A stretch of 64,000 bases of DNA, from the NCBI RefSeq assembly GCF_019645875.1, contig NZ_CP081000.1, positions 5,144,417 through 5,208,416 of the forward strand, given 5' to 3'. This document shows positions 1-8,955 of the stretch, piece after piece (the stretch's first letter is position 1; every line of letters starts with the position of its first letter). The notes beneath the pieces were generated by a model that was not told where the DNA came from, searched no databases, and worked only from the letters and a program-made list of their open reading frames with translations. The translations under genes were made by a program, and so were the position numbers. The stretch comes from Mycolicibacterium senegalense (GTDB lineage: Bacteria; Actinomycetota; Actinomycetes; Mycobacteriales; Mycobacteriaceae).

Positions 1-1488
1 GAACACCATGCCGCGGTCGAGCAGCGACAGCCGGGCGATCGAGAACCGCGGATCCTCACACGACTCGTAGGCGCCGTAGCCGTAGATCAGCGCGGGTGCC
101 GGGAACTGCAATCCGGCCCGGTGGATGATGGAGATCGGGATGCGGGCCCCGTCAGACGCAGTCGCCCAATCCCGGCGCTCCACATAGTCTTCCGGCCGGT
201 ATCCGCCCAGCACCGGTTGCTCGCGCAACAGTGTGCGCTCACCGGTGGCCAGGTCCAGGTCGTAGATCCGCGCCGGCGTGATGAACGAGGTCGCACCGAT
301 GCGCAGCTTCGGGGTGGACCAGTTCGGATTGCCACCCATCCCTGCAGCGGTCAGCTCGGAGTCGAAGGTCAGCTCCTCGCGCGTGCCGTAACCGTCGGCG
401 GTGAGCGGCCACAGCGCCATCTTCGGCAACGCCTCACTGCGGTAGCTGATCACCAGGAAACCGTCGAACGCGTCGACGCCGTCCAGACGCACGTCAGACC
501 GGTGCTCGATCACGGTGCGGAAGTCGCTCGGGTCGCTGACCGGGGCGTCCACCAACATGAAGTTCTCGGCGCCGTCGTTGTGCAGGATCAGGAACCGGTC
601 CTCACCCGCGATCACCGCATGCTCGACGGAGTACTCCACCAGGTCACGACGCTCCCACACCGTGGTGAGCTCGGCCGTCGGATCATGGGCATCGACGTAG
701 CGGACCTCGGTGGTGACGGCGCTGCCGGAGGCGACGAACAGATACTTGTCGCTGCGGCTGCGCCCGATCGCCACCCAGAACCGTTCGTCGGGCTCGTGAT
801 AGACCTTCTCTGACGGCAGGCCCGACGCCAGCCGGTGCCGCCACACCGTGTCGGGCCGCCAGGCGTCATCGACAGTGGTGTAGTACAGCGTGCGGCTGTC
901 AGCCGCCCAGGTACCGCCGGCGCCGATCCCGGTGATGGTGTCGTCGTAGAGCTCGCCGGTCCGTAAATCCTTGAATTTCAAGGTGTATCGCTCGTCGCCC
1001 AAGACGTCCACCGAGTAGGCCAGGACGTTGCCGTCCAGGCTCACCGTGGCCGCACCGAGCGAGAAGTACTCGTGGCCGTCGGCCTCGACGTTCTCGTCCA
1101 GCAGCACCTGCTCGCCGGGGATCTCGGCGCCCTCGTCGAGTTCGGGCGGGGTCCAGTCGTCGGGATCGCCGATCGGACATCGGCAGTGGACTGCGTACTG
1201 CTTGCCCTCGAAGCTGCGGGCGTAGTACCACCAGCCGTTGCGGCGCATCGGTACCGACAGATCGGTTTCCTTGGTGCGGGCTTTGATCTCGTCGAAGATC
1301 TTCTGGCGCAACGGCTCCAGATGCGCGGTGGCGACCTCGGTGTAGGCGTTCTCGGCCTCAAGGTGCGCGATCACCTCGGGGTTGTCCTTGTCGCGCAACC
1401 ATTCGTAGGGGTCGATGAACACATCGCCGTGATGCTCGCGACGGTGGTTGCCGCGCTTGGCGACGGGCGGCTGCACGGACTGGCTCAT
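1..1488 (-). CDS. ptrB: Prolyl oligopeptidase family protease (oligopeptidase B), C-terminus beyond window
   Basis: Partial S9-family serine peptidase expected to cleave short peptides after basic residues in the cytoplasm. The 496 codons present hold the N-terminal start (MSQSVQPPVAKRGN), the characteristic DPYEWLRD segment near residue 25, the seven-bladed propeller region, and the entry to the catalytic alpha/beta-hydrolase domain (PALIYGYGAYE near the left edge). The catalytic Ser, Asp and His lie outside the window. The start ATG (1486-1488) overlaps the purC stop as ATGA, so translation is probably coupled to purC. The purC-ptrB neighbourhood matches Rv0780-Rv0782 of M. tuberculosis. 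Confidence 0.92.
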   Translation of the reverse strand, partial: MSQSVQPPVAKRGNHRREHHGDVFIDPYEWLRDKDNPEVIAHLEAENAYTEVATAHLEPLRQKIFDEIKARTKETDLSVPMRRNGWWYYARSFEGKQYAVHCRCPIGDPDDWTPPELDEGAEIPGEQVLLDENVEADGHEYFSLGAATVSLDGNVLAYSVDVLGDERYTLKFKDLRTGELYDDTITGIGAGGTWAADSRTLYYTTVDDAWRPDTVWRHRLASGLPSEKVYHEPDERFWVAIGRSRSDKYLFVASGSAVTTEVRYVDAHDPTAELTTVWERRDLVEYSVEHAVIAGEDRFLILHNDGAENFMLVDAPVSDPSDFRTVIEHRSDVRLDGVDAFDGFLVISYRSEALPKMALWPLTADGYGTREELTFDSELTAAGMGGNPNWSTPKLRIGATSFITPARIYDLDLATGERTLLREQPVLGGYRPEDYVERRDWATASDGARIPISIIHRAGLQFPAPALIYGYGAYESCEDPRFSIARLSLLDRGMVF

Positions 1489-2372
1489 GCGCCGATCCAA
1501 TCGGCGAACCGCAGACCCGAAATCCGTTCGTAAGCCTCGATGTACCGATCGCGGGTGGCGGTCACGATCTGCTCGGGCAGCGGTGGCGGCGGGGTGTCGC
1601 CGCGGCGGTCCCAGCCCGAGTCCGGCCCGGTCAGCCAGTTGCGGACGAACTGCTTGTCGAAGCTGTCCTGGACCACGCCCTGCTGATAGGTCTCGGCACG
1701 CCAGTACCGCGACGAGTCGGGAGTGAAGACCTCGTCGGCCAGCACCACGGTGCCGTCCTGGTCGACACCGAACTCGAACTTGGTGTCGGCGATGATGATG
1801 CCCTTGGTCAACGCGTGGTCGGCACCTTGGATGTAGGTCTGCAGCGTGCGTTCCTTCAACTGATTCGCCAGCACCGGGCCGACCAGGTCGATCACATGGC
1901 CGAACGAGATGTTCTCGTCATGTTCGCCGATGTCCGCCTTGGTCGCCGGGGTGAACAGCGGCTCGTCGAACTTGCTCGCCTCACCGAGGCCGGGTGGCAG
2001 CGGGATGCCGCACACCGAGCCCGAGGCCTGGTAGTCGAGCAACCCGGAGCCGGTCAGGTAGCCGCGGGCCACGCATTCGACGGGCAGCATCTTCAGCTGC
2101 TTGACCACCAGTGCACGGCCCAGCACCTCGGCGGGGATGCGCTCGTCGTCGGGAGGCCCCGCCAGATGATTGGGCGCGCTGATCAGGTCGAAGAAGAACA
2201 CGCTCATCGCGGTCAGGATCCGGCCCTTGTCCGGGATCTGCGAGTCGAGCACGTAGTCGTAAGCCGAGATGCGGTCGGTCGCCACGAACAGCAGGTGGTC
2301 GTCGTCGATGCGGTACAACTCGCGGACTTTGCCGCTGGCCAGGTGCTGGTAGTCGGACAGAGCAGGGCGCAT
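1485..2372 (-). CDS. purC: SAICAR synthetase (phosphoribosylaminoimidazole-succinocarboxamide synthase)
   Basis: Joins CAIR and aspartate with ATP to make SAICAR in de novo purine synthesis (cytosol). The 295-residue product begins MRPALSDYQHLASGKVRELY; the SGKVRELY phosphate-binding strand, ATDRISAYD and the ECVARGYLTGSG signature are all present, and length is normal for the actinobacterial family. It is divergent from the membrane-protein gene at 2403 with only 30 bp between starts, so promoters must overlap or be leaderless. It runs into ptrB with a 4-bp ATGA overlap. Confidence 0.96.
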   Translation of the reverse strand: MRPALSDYQHLASGKVRELYRIDDDHLLFVATDRISAYDYVLDSQIPDKGRILTAMSVFFFDLISAPNHLAGPPDDERIPAEVLGRALVVKQLKMLPVECVARGYLTGSGLLDYQASGSVCGIPLPPGLGEASKFDEPLFTPATKADIGEHDENISFGHVIDLVGPVLANQLKERTLQTYIQGADHALTKGIIIADTKFEFGVDQDGTVVLADEVFTPDSSRYWRAETYQQGVVQDSFDKQFVRNWLTGPDSGWDRRGDTPPPPLPEQIVTATRDRYIEAYERISGLRFADWIGA

Positions 2373-2402
2373 TGGGCCAGCCTATGTGTTGGGATCGGTC
2401 TC

Positions 2403-3026
2403 ATGAGATCGCGGTACCTGCCCTATGCCAGCAGACCCGGCCGCTTGTTGGCCCAGTTGTTCAGCGACGTGGCCGTCATCACGTGGATCGCGGTGTGGAT
2501 TCTGGTCGGGATGGCCGTCCATTCGGCGGTATCGACCATCGCTGAGGTCGGCAGGCAGGTCCAGAGCGGCGCCAACGGGGTTGCCGACAACCTCGGCTCC
2601 GCCGGTGACAGCACCGACCACGTTCCCCTGATCGGTGACACCTTGAGCAAGCCGCTGCGGGCAGCCAGCGACGCAGCCCTCGACATCGCCGGTGCGGGCG
2701 CCAACCTGGACAGCACCGCGAGCTGGCTGGCCTGGGTGTTGGCCCTGGCGGTGGCCGCCGCGCCGATCCTGTTCGTCGGGATGCCCTGGCTGTATCTACG
2801 GCTGCGGTTCTTCCGGCGCAAGTGGACTGCCATCACGCTGGCCTCGACCGCGGCCGGAGAGCAGCTGCTGGCGCTGCGGGCCCTGGCCAACCGCCCACTG
2901 GCCAAGCTCACCGCTGTGTCCGATGACCCGGTCGGAGCGTGGCGCAGTCAAGATCAGCGGGCCATTCGCGGCCTGGCTGCCCTCGAGCTCCGCTCCGCCG
3001 GCATGCGTCTGCGCCGCATCGAGTGA
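2403..3026 (+). CDS. Conserved two-TM membrane protein (Rv0779c-like)
   Basis: 207-residue inner-membrane protein of unknown function. It has a hydrophobic segment near residues 22-42 (VAVITWIAVWILVGMAVHSA), a 75-residue extracytoplasmic-looking stretch, and a second segment around 105-130 (LAWVLALAVAAAPILFVGMP), followed by a basic cytoplasmic tail. I chose ATG 2403 because it gives a sensible N-terminus and a length close to the roughly 206 residues I recall for Rv0779c, which also sits divergent from purC. Longer open frame upstream is antisense to purC and is rejected. Confidence 0.82.
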   Translation: MRSRYLPYASRPGRLLAQLFSDVAVITWIAVWILVGMAVHSAVSTIAEVGRQVQSGANGVADNLGSAGDSTDHVPLIGDTLSKPLRAASDAALDIAGAGANLDSTASWLAWVLALAVAAAPILFVGMPWLYLRLRFFRRKWTAITLASTAAGEQLLALRALANRPLAKLTAVSDDPVGAWRSQDQRAIRGLAALELRSAGMRLRRIE

Positions 3027-3036
3027 TCTCCCGAGT

Positions 3037-3085
3037 GATTTCGGTGCAATCAGCGGCGCCCACCGCCGCCAAACGCACCGAAATC
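3037..3085. terminator. Hairpin between membrane-protein gene and DUF559 gene
   Basis: GATTTCGGTGC (3037-3047) is repeated as its exact reverse complement GCACCGAAATC (3075-3085). The 27-nt spacer contains an inner pairable GCGGCG / CGCCGC. It starts 11 nt after the stop at 3026. There is no U-tract, as is usual for mycobacterial terminator-like hairpins. Its presence argues that the next gene starts downstream, at 3131, rather than at the GTG overlapping the previous stop. Confidence 0.6.
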
Positions 3086-3130
3086 GCAGGAGGGGGAACC
3101 GTTTGGTGGCCCCACCACATCCAATCGGAT

Positions 3131-4024
3131 GTGCTTGAGGACTTTCTCCGGGATCACGATGGGGTGATCACCCTTGCTGACGCCAAGCAGGCGGGGCTCA
3201 GCCAAGATGCAGTCAATCGCAGAGTCCGTTCCGGGAAATGGCTTCGGTGCTCACGCGGGGTCTACTTCGCCGACGATCGCCCTTTCACCGACGCGGCGCG
3301 CATTCGCGCAGCCGTCTGGTCGGCAGGTCCGAACGCGGTGGCGAGCGGACTCGCCGCAGCCTGGTGGCATGAGGTGACGAAGTACGCGCCCGACCCGGTC
3401 GAGGTGACGATCCCTAGAAACGGCCACCACCCAAAGCAGCACGGCGTCACACTCCGCAGGCGTGACCTCGATCCGCAGGACGTCGTGGAACGCCGGGGCC
3501 TGCGAGTGACGGCGCTGCCGCTCACGGTCGTGGAAGCCGCTGCCCGCCGTGGCGGCGGCGCCAGGCTCATGGACACCGCACTGCAGCGCCACACCGAGCT
3601 GCGTGACCTGTGGCGGGCGCATATGCGGAACAAGGGCCGACACGGCTCCCCCGCCGCCCGCAGATTGCTCACTGCAGCGGCCGACGGAGCCCGCTCGGAG
3701 GCCGAACGCCTGTTGATCAGGCTGCTCAGGGAAGCCGGCATCACCGGCTGGAAGGCCAACTATCGCCTGGGCCGGTACGTGATCGACGTGGCCTTTCCCG
3801 CCGACAAGGTCGCGATCGAAACCGACGGCTGGGCTTTCCACCACGACCAGGAGGTGTTCCAGAAAGACCGGGTCAAGCAGAACGAGATCGCGCTGATGGC
3901 CTGGCAGGTGTTGCGATTCACCTGGCTGGATCTGACCGAGTATCCGCAGCGGGTGATCGCCGAGATTCGTTTGGCTATCCGCTCAAGCGCCGCAGCCAGC
4001 TCCCGAACGGGTGCCGCACGGTGA
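3131..4024 (+). CDS. AbiEi-like winged-helix plus DUF559 (Vsr-fold) putative nuclease
   Basis: 297 residues from GTG 3131. The N-terminal part (about 1-60; VITLADAKQAGLSQDAVNRR, then GVYF) resembles the winged-helix of AbiEi-type antitoxin/regulator proteins. The C-terminal part (about 195-290) is DUF559, a very-short-patch-repair-like endonuclease fold: YVIDVAFP and AIETDGWAFHH supply the D/E catalytic candidates, and VLRFTW is the closing strand. Such proteins are scattered in actinobacteria as single genes; substrate and role are not known. An alternative GTG at 3023 overlaps the previous stop but would translate through a strong hairpin. The 3' end overlaps the convergent DUF1707 gene by 50 bp. 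Confidence 0.75.
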   Translation: MLEDFLRDHDGVITLADAKQAGLSQDAVNRRVRSGKWLRCSRGVYFADDRPFTDAARIRAAVWSAGPNAVASGLAAAWWHEVTKYAPDPVEVTIPRNGHHPKQHGVTLRRRDLDPQDVVERRGLRVTALPLTVVEAAARRGGGARLMDTALQRHTELRDLWRAHMRNKGRHGSPAARRLLTAAADGARSEAERLLIRLLREAGITGWKANYRLGRYVIDVAFPADKVAIETDGWAFHHDQEVFQKDRVKQNEIALMAWQVLRFTWLDLTEYPQRVIAEIRLAIRSSAAASSRTGAAR

Positions 4025-4550
4025 CAGAACCCATCCGCACACTGCCGCGCACGACGAGGTGCAGTTGCTCCGACGGCGGGCTGGTGCGCACCTTGACGGT
4101 GGCGCTGCCTGCGATGGCGTTGACGCCGTTGAGATCGGCGGTGGCCGAGGCAGGCACGATGAGTTCGGTTGAGCTGCAGTAATCGTCGATGACGATCTCC
4201 ACCACCGGCCCGGACAGGACTGCTGAGGTGAAGTCCAGGGTGGTGCTGCACAGCCTGGTGGTCAGGTGCAGAGCGGGCGCCACCGTCCACTGCCCGCGCC
4301 GCACGACCGACGACATCCAGCCGCGCAGTTCCTCGGGTGCCGCACTCCGGACAGCGGGCCGGCCCATCGGCAGGTCCGCCAACACCGCATTCAGCTCGCC
4401 GCGGGTCCGCGCGGCCAGGGCAGTGCCGTAGCGTTCGCTGAACTCGTCGAGCGTGATCATGCCTTGAGCTACCGCGGTTTCGAGAAGTTGTCCCACCTTG
4501 GCGCGTTCGGCGTCTGAGACTCGCAGGTGGTCGTTCGGGCCTGAGTCCAT
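3975..4550 (-). CDS. DUF1707 (SHOCT-like) domain protein
   Basis: 191 residues. The N-terminal 55 residues (LRVSDAERAKVGQLLETAVA, then LDEFSERYGTALAARTRGEL) are a clear DUF1707 domain, a small helical module common in actinobacterial membrane-associated and cell-wall stress proteins. The C-terminal part is beta-rich (VVEIVIDDYCSSTELIVP, VNAIAGSATVKVRTSPP), similar to the DUF2154/LiaF-like beta-helical tails that follow DUF1707 elsewhere. No TM segment is obvious. It lies 9 bp downstream of the cyp126 stop and is probably the third gene of a purB-cyp126-DUF1707 operon. Confidence 0.8.
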   Translation of the reverse strand: MDSGPNDHLRVSDAERAKVGQLLETAVAQGMITLDEFSERYGTALAARTRGELNAVLADLPMGRPAVRSAAPEELRGWMSSVVRRGQWTVAPALHLTTRLCSTTLDFTSAVLSGPVVEIVIDDYCSSTELIVPASATADLNGVNAIAGSATVKVRTSPPSEQLHLVVRGSVRMGSVTVRHPFGSWLRRLSG

Positions 4551-4559
4551 GCTTCGAGG

Positions 4560-5768
4560 TTAGGCGAGCTCGACTACCAGATGCCGGATGCCGGTGTGCC
4601 GGTTGCTGCGGGTCCACTCCACCGGTTTGACCAGACGGGCCGACGAGAACCGCGCAAGCAGCTCCTCGAACAACACCCGCAATTCGAGCCGGGCCAGGTT
4701 GGCGCCCAGACAGTAGTGGATGCCGTAGCCGAAACCCAAGTGCGGGTTGGGTTTACGGGTGATGTCGAAAGTGTCGGGGTCGGAGAACACCAGCGGATCG
4801 CGGTTCGCCGACCCTTCCCAGACCTGCACCTTCTGCCCGGGCTGGATCTCGCAACCGCCCAGGGTTACCGCCCGGGTAGCGGTGCGCCGCTTGGACGGTG
4901 ACGGCGAGGTCCAGCGCACCATCTCTTCGATGGCCATGGGAAGCTCGCCGAGATCCTCACGCAACAACGCCAGCTGCGAAGGGTTTTCGATCAGAGCCAG
5001 CAGCCCACCGGCCACCGAGTTACGGGTGGTCTCGGCGCCCGCGCTGAACAGCAGTGAAAAGAACAGATACAGCTCGAGGTCCGACAGGCGAGCTTCAGTC
5101 GCATTGGCCACCACCGACAGCATGTCGTCGGTCGGCTCGGCACGCTTGGCCGCAATCAATTCGCAGCCGTAGGTGTACATCCGGGAGCCGGCCTCCTCGG
5201 CCGACATCTGGGCCATGGCTGCCGAACGCGAACCGCCGAAGTCGAACTGCGGCTCGATCGCCTGGAACAGCCAATGCCGTTCGGATTCAGGCACTCCCAG
5301 CAGAATGCAGATCATCTGCATCGGCAGCTCTGCGGCCACGTCGACCAGGAAGTCAAACGGTACGCCTGGCTCAACCGCGTCGAGGAGCCGGCGCGTGCGG
5401 GCCCGCAGATCGTCCTCGACCCGCCGGATCATCCGCGGGGTCAGCCCGGAGCTGACGAGTCGCCGGATCTCTGCGTGCCGCGGGTCGTCCATCATGTTGA
5501 GCACTTGTCCGGCGATGGACAGGTCCTGCAGCAGGGTGCCACCGTATGGCCGGGCGCCGCCGGTCACCGAGGAGTAGGTCTCCGCATCACGTAGCACCGC
5601 AAGGGTTTCGGCGTGGGTGGCCACCGACCAGAAGCCTTCGCCGTCGGGTGTGTGTTCGGTGGGCTCGTGCCAATACACCGGGGCGTCGCGACGGTGCACG
5701 GCGAACAACTCGTGCGGGAACCCGGCAGCGAAGTTGTCGAGGTCGGTGAGGTCGGCGGCCAAACTCAC
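4560..5768 (-). CDS. cyp126: Cytochrome P450, CYP126 family
   Basis: 402-residue soluble P450 monooxygenase. It shows the I-helix LLFSAGAETTRNSV, the K-helix ExxR in IEEMVRW, and the heme-binding loop GFGYGIHYCLGANLAR with the proximal Cys. The position directly downstream of purB is that of Rv0778 (CYP126). The physiological substrate of CYP126 is not established, and no redox partner is adjacent. The start GTG (5766-5768) overlaps the purB stop as GTGA, so expression is tied to purine biosynthesis genes, an arrangement kept in M. tuberculosis although no metabolic reason is obvious. Confidence 0.92.
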   Translation of the reverse strand: MSLAADLTDLDNFAAGFPHELFAVHRRDAPVYWHEPTEHTPDGEGFWSVATHAETLAVLRDAETYSSVTGGARPYGGTLLQDLSIAGQVLNMMDDPRHAEIRRLVSSGLTPRMIRRVEDDLRARTRRLLDAVEPGVPFDFLVDVAAELPMQMICILLGVPESERHWLFQAIEPQFDFGGSRSAAMAQMSAEEAGSRMYTYGCELIAAKRAEPTDDMLSVVANATEARLSDLELYLFFSLLFSAGAETTRNSVAGGLLALIENPSQLALLREDLGELPMAIEEMVRWTSPSPSKRRTATRAVTLGGCEIQPGQKVQVWEGSANRDPLVFSDPDTFDITRKPNPHLGFGYGIHYCLGANLARLELRVLFEELLARFSSARLVKPVEWTRSNRHTGIRHLVVELA

Positions 5769-7189
5769 AAGATGGCGCCCGAGGTGTACTTGGCGGCTTC
5801 CGGGTAGCGGCTGACCAGTTCATCGACGGCTGAGACGACCCCGTCGACCTGGGCGCCGGCAGCTCCGGTGAAGGCCTGTTTGTCGGCCAGCGCGGCTTCC
5901 AGGGCAGCCCGGTCCAGCGGCAGCCGTGGGTCGGCGGCCAGGCGGTCCAGCAGGTCGGGTTCCTGCCCCTGCTCACGCATGGCCAAAGCGACCGCGACGG
6001 CATGTTCCTTGATCACCTCGTGCGCGGTTTCACGGCCCACGCCGGCCCGCACCGCGGCGATCAGGATGCGCGTGGTGGCCAGGAACGGCAGGTAGCGGTC
6101 CAGCTCGCGCTGGATCACCGCCGGGTAGGCACCGAACTCGTCGAGCACCGTCAGGAAGGTCTCGGTCTGCCCGTCGATGGCGAAGAACCCGTCGGGCAGG
6201 GCGACGCGACGCACCACCGAGCAGAAGACGTCGCCCTCGTTCCACTGCGCGCCGGCCAGTTCGGCGGCCATCGACGCGTAACCGCGCAGCACCACCTGCA
6301 GGCCGTTGACCCGCTCACACGACCGGGTGTTCATCTTGTGCGGCATGGCCGAGGAGCCGACCTGGCCGGGCGCGAAACCCTCGGTGACCAGCTCGTGGCC
6401 GGCCATCAGCCGGATGGTGTGCGCCAGCGAGGACGGCCCCGCACCCACCTGTACCAGCGCGGAGAGCACGTCATGGTCCAGCGAACGGGGGTACACCTGC
6501 CCGACGCTGGTGAAAACCTCTGTGAATCCCAGGAATTGGGCGACCCGCCGTTCCAGCTCGGCGAGTTTCTCGGTGTCGCCGTCGAAGAGGTCGAGCATGT
6601 CCTGTGCGGTGCCCATCGGGCCCTTGATGCCGCGCAGCGGGTATCGGTCGATCAGCTCGCGCAGCCGGGTCAGCGCGACCAGGGTCTCTTCCGCAGCCGA
6701 GGCGAACCGCTTGCCCAGCGTGGTCGCCTGCGCCGCCACATTGTGGGACCGGCCGGCCATCACCAGATCGCGGTAGACGACGGACCGTTCGGCCAGCCGA
6801 GCGACCACGGCCACGCCGTGGGAGAACACCAGCTCCAGTGACCGGCGGATCTGCAGCTGCTCGACGTTCTCGGTGAGGTCACGGCTGGTCATGCCCTTGT
6901 GCACGTGCTCATGGCCGGCCAGCGCGTTGAACTCCTCGATGCGGGCCTTGACGTCGTGGCGGGTGACCCGCTCGCGGGCGGCGATCGAGGCGAGGTCGAC
7001 GTTCTCCAGCACCCGCTCGTAGTCGTCGATCACGCCGTCGGGTACCGAGACCCCCAGCTCGGCCTGTGCCCGCAGCACGGCGAGCCACAGTCGGCGTTCG
7101 GCGACGATCTTGGCCTCCGGCGACCAGATCGCGAGCATTTCGTCGCTGGCGTAGCGGTTGGCCAGAACATTCGGGATCGTCACGAACAC
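5765..7189 (-). CDS. purB: Adenylosuccinate lyase
   Basis: Cleaves SAICAR to AICAR and adenylosuccinate to AMP plus fumarate (cytosolic homotetramer). The fumarase/aspartase superfamily signature is present as GSSAMPHKMNTR near residue 265, with TIPNVLANRYASDEM at the N-terminus and the KGMTSRD helix near residue 95. 474 residues if GTG 7189 is used; GTG 7183 (VTIPNV) is equally possible and closer to the usual N-terminus. Divergent from relZ with 44 bp between, and overlapping cyp126 by GTGA. Confidence 0.96.
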   Translation of the reverse strand: MFVTIPNVLANRYASDEMLAIWSPEAKIVAERRLWLAVLRAQAELGVSVPDGVIDDYERVLENVDLASIAARERVTRHDVKARIEEFNALAGHEHVHKGMTSRDLTENVEQLQIRRSLELVFSHGVAVVARLAERSVVYRDLVMAGRSHNVAAQATTLGKRFASAAEETLVALTRLRELIDRYPLRGIKGPMGTAQDMLDLFDGDTEKLAELERRVAQFLGFTEVFTSVGQVYPRSLDHDVLSALVQVGAGPSSLAHTIRLMAGHELVTEGFAPGQVGSSAMPHKMNTRSCERVNGLQVVLRGYASMAAELAGAQWNEGDVFCSVVRRVALPDGFFAIDGQTETFLTVLDEFGAYPAVIQRELDRYLPFLATTRILIAAVRAGVGRETAHEVIKEHAVAVALAMREQGQEPDLLDRLAADPRLPLDRAALEAALADKQAFTGAAGAQVDGVVSAVDELVSRYPEAAKYTSGAIL

Positions 7190-7233
7190 ACAGCTTACGA
7201 CCCGAGCGCCCGGACCAATGAGACAGTGGACGG

Positions 7234-8955
7234 ATGTACTTCGTCGGACTCGACCTCGCGTGGGGCGAGAAGAACCAGACGGGTGTGGCTGTCATCGATG
7301 CCGGTGGGCGGGTTCTTCACGTCGGGGTGGCGCAGGACGACGACGACATCGCGGCGGCCATCGAGCCTTATGTCAGCGGCGACTGCCTGGTGGCGATCGA
7401 CGCGCCGCTGATCGTGAAGAACCCGACGGGGCACCGCCCGTGCGAGCGCGAGCTGAACCGGGACTTTCAGCGGTTCGACGCCGGCGCCCGCCCGGCGTTC
7501 ACCGAACGCCCGGAGTTCAAGCATCCGCGTGGCGCGCGGATCGCCGCCTCGCTGGGCCTCGACATGGATCCGTCGTCGCCGTCGAACCGGCGCGCGATCG
7601 AGGTTTATCCGCACCCGGCCACCGTCGCGCTGTTCGGGCTCGACAAGACGTTGAAGTACAAGCGCGGCGCGTTCGGCGACCGCCAGCGCGAGCTGTTGAG
7701 ATTGATGACGTTCATCGACGAGCTCGACGGGGCGACACCGCGGCTGCGGGCGAACCGAAATGTCAGCTGGGTGGAATTGCGCAAGCGGGTGGAGGCCGCC
7801 ACCCGGCCGGGTCAGCTCGACCGTGACGAGGATCCGGTGGACGCGCTGTTGTGCGCCTACATCGCGCTGTACTGGTATCACCGCCCTGAGGACGTGACGA
7901 TCTACGGCGACGTCGCGTCGGGTTACATCGTCACCCCGTCGCTGCCGGCGGATCGGCTTCCCCGGCCTCGACCCGCGCCGGTGCGTGAGGCCCCGCCGTC
8001 GAACGCCGTCGCCGAGTACGCCGCCCGGCGTCCGGATCTGGTGGCCGCCACCGAGCTGTACCTCAAGCTGGTCACCAGCCTGCTCGACGAGGCGGGCATC
8101 AACTACCTGAGCATCACGGCACGAACCAAGAGCGTCGACTCGTTCGCGATGAAAGCCAATCGCCGGGCGCCCGACGGCACGCCGATGTACACCGATCCGC
8201 TGGTGGAGATCACCGATCAGGTGGGCCTGCGGGTCATCACCTATCTCCGTGAGGACGTCGACGCGGTGGCCAACCTGCTGGCCGAGGAGATGCGGTTGCT
8301 CGACGATCAGGACATGGGCCTGCAGACCGCTCGTCAGGGCCGGTGGGGGTACGCCAGCCGTCATCTGCTGTTCGGGATCGAGGGCGAGCAGTATCCGGCG
8401 TCCATCCAGGTGCGTACGGTGCTGCAGCACGCGTGGGCCGAGTTCGAGCACGACGTGCGGTACAAGGGCTCGATACCGGCCGAGCACGTCAGCGAACTGG
8501 ACCGCCGGTTCACCCTGGCGGCCGGGCTGCTGGAGTTGGCCGACCGCGAGTTCACCGAAATCCGGGAACGGCTGCGGCTGACCATGACCGGCGACGAGGC
8601 GGAGCCGCCGGGGTTGTCCAAGGACTCGCGCATTCCCACCCCGGTGCTCGCCACCTATCTGGGCAACCGCTTTCCCGACGCCGGCTGGTCACGCACCGAC
8701 CACTACAGCTGGATCTCGGGATTGCTGCTCGAGCTCGGCATCACCACGCTGGAAACGCTGACGGGCGTGCTGGATTCGGTGGATACCGACGAGATCAACC
8801 GGCTGATGGATTATCGCTTCCCGCCGGGCGCGGTGCGTCGCCTCGACGACGCGTTGCTGGCGGTGTTCGACGACCGCTACATCGGCCTGGACGGCAACGC
8901 CCATCGGATCGCCTTGCTGCAGAACCGGGTCGAGAAGTTGCGCGCTGAGTCCTAG
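7234..8955 (+). CDS. relZ: RNase H-like (DUF429) / (p)ppGpp synthetase fusion, RelZ type
   Basis: 573-residue two-domain protein. Residues about 1-230 are a DUF429 RNase H-like nuclease (YFVGLDLAWGEKNQTGVAVI carries the first catalytic Asp; LVAIDAPL the next acidic strand; DPVDALLCAY the last). Residues about 270-450 are a RelA/SpoT-type alarmone synthetase: RTKSVDSFAMKANRR (ATP-side basic motif), DQVGLRVITY (metal/GTP side), then IQVRTVLQHAWAEFEHDVRYK. No HD hydrolase, TGS or ACT domain is present. This is the architecture of M. smegmatis RelZ (MS_RHII-RSD, MSMEG_5849), reported to have both RNase HII and (p)ppGpp synthesis activity. Its TAG stop overlaps the convergent permease stop. Confidence 0.9.
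   Translation: MYFVGLDLAWGEKNQTGVAVIDAGGRVLHVGVAQDDDDIAAAIEPYVSGDCLVAIDAPLIVKNPTGHRPCERELNRDFQRFDAGARPAFTERPEFKHPRGARIAASLGLDMDPSSPSNRRAIEVYPHPATVALFGLDKTLKYKRGAFGDRQRELLRLMTFIDELDGATPRLRANRNVSWVELRKRVEAATRPGQLDRDEDPVDALLCAYIALYWYHRPEDVTIYGDVASGYIVTPSLPADRLPRPRPAPVREAPPSNAVAEYAARRPDLVAATELYLKLVTSLLDEAGINYLSITARTKSVDSFAMKANRRAPDGTPMYTDPLVEITDQVGLRVITYLREDVDAVANLLAEEMRLLDDQDMGLQTARQGRWGYASRHLLFGIEGEQYPASIQVRTVLQHAWAEFEHDVRYKGSIPAEHVSELDRRFTLAAGLLELADREFTEIRERLRLTMTGDEAEPPGLSKDSRIPTPVLATYLGNRFPDAGWSRTDHYSWISGLLLELGITTLETLTGVLDSVDTDEINRLMDYRFPPGAVRRLDDALLAVFDDRYIGLDGNAHRIALLQNRVEKLRAES

Noticed and set aside
3023..3130. GTG 3023 (overlapping the previous stop) as start of the DUF559 protein
   Set aside because: Translation would pass through a strong inverted repeat and give an N-terminus unlike the family; GTG 3131 places the winged-helix domain at the N-terminus as usual.
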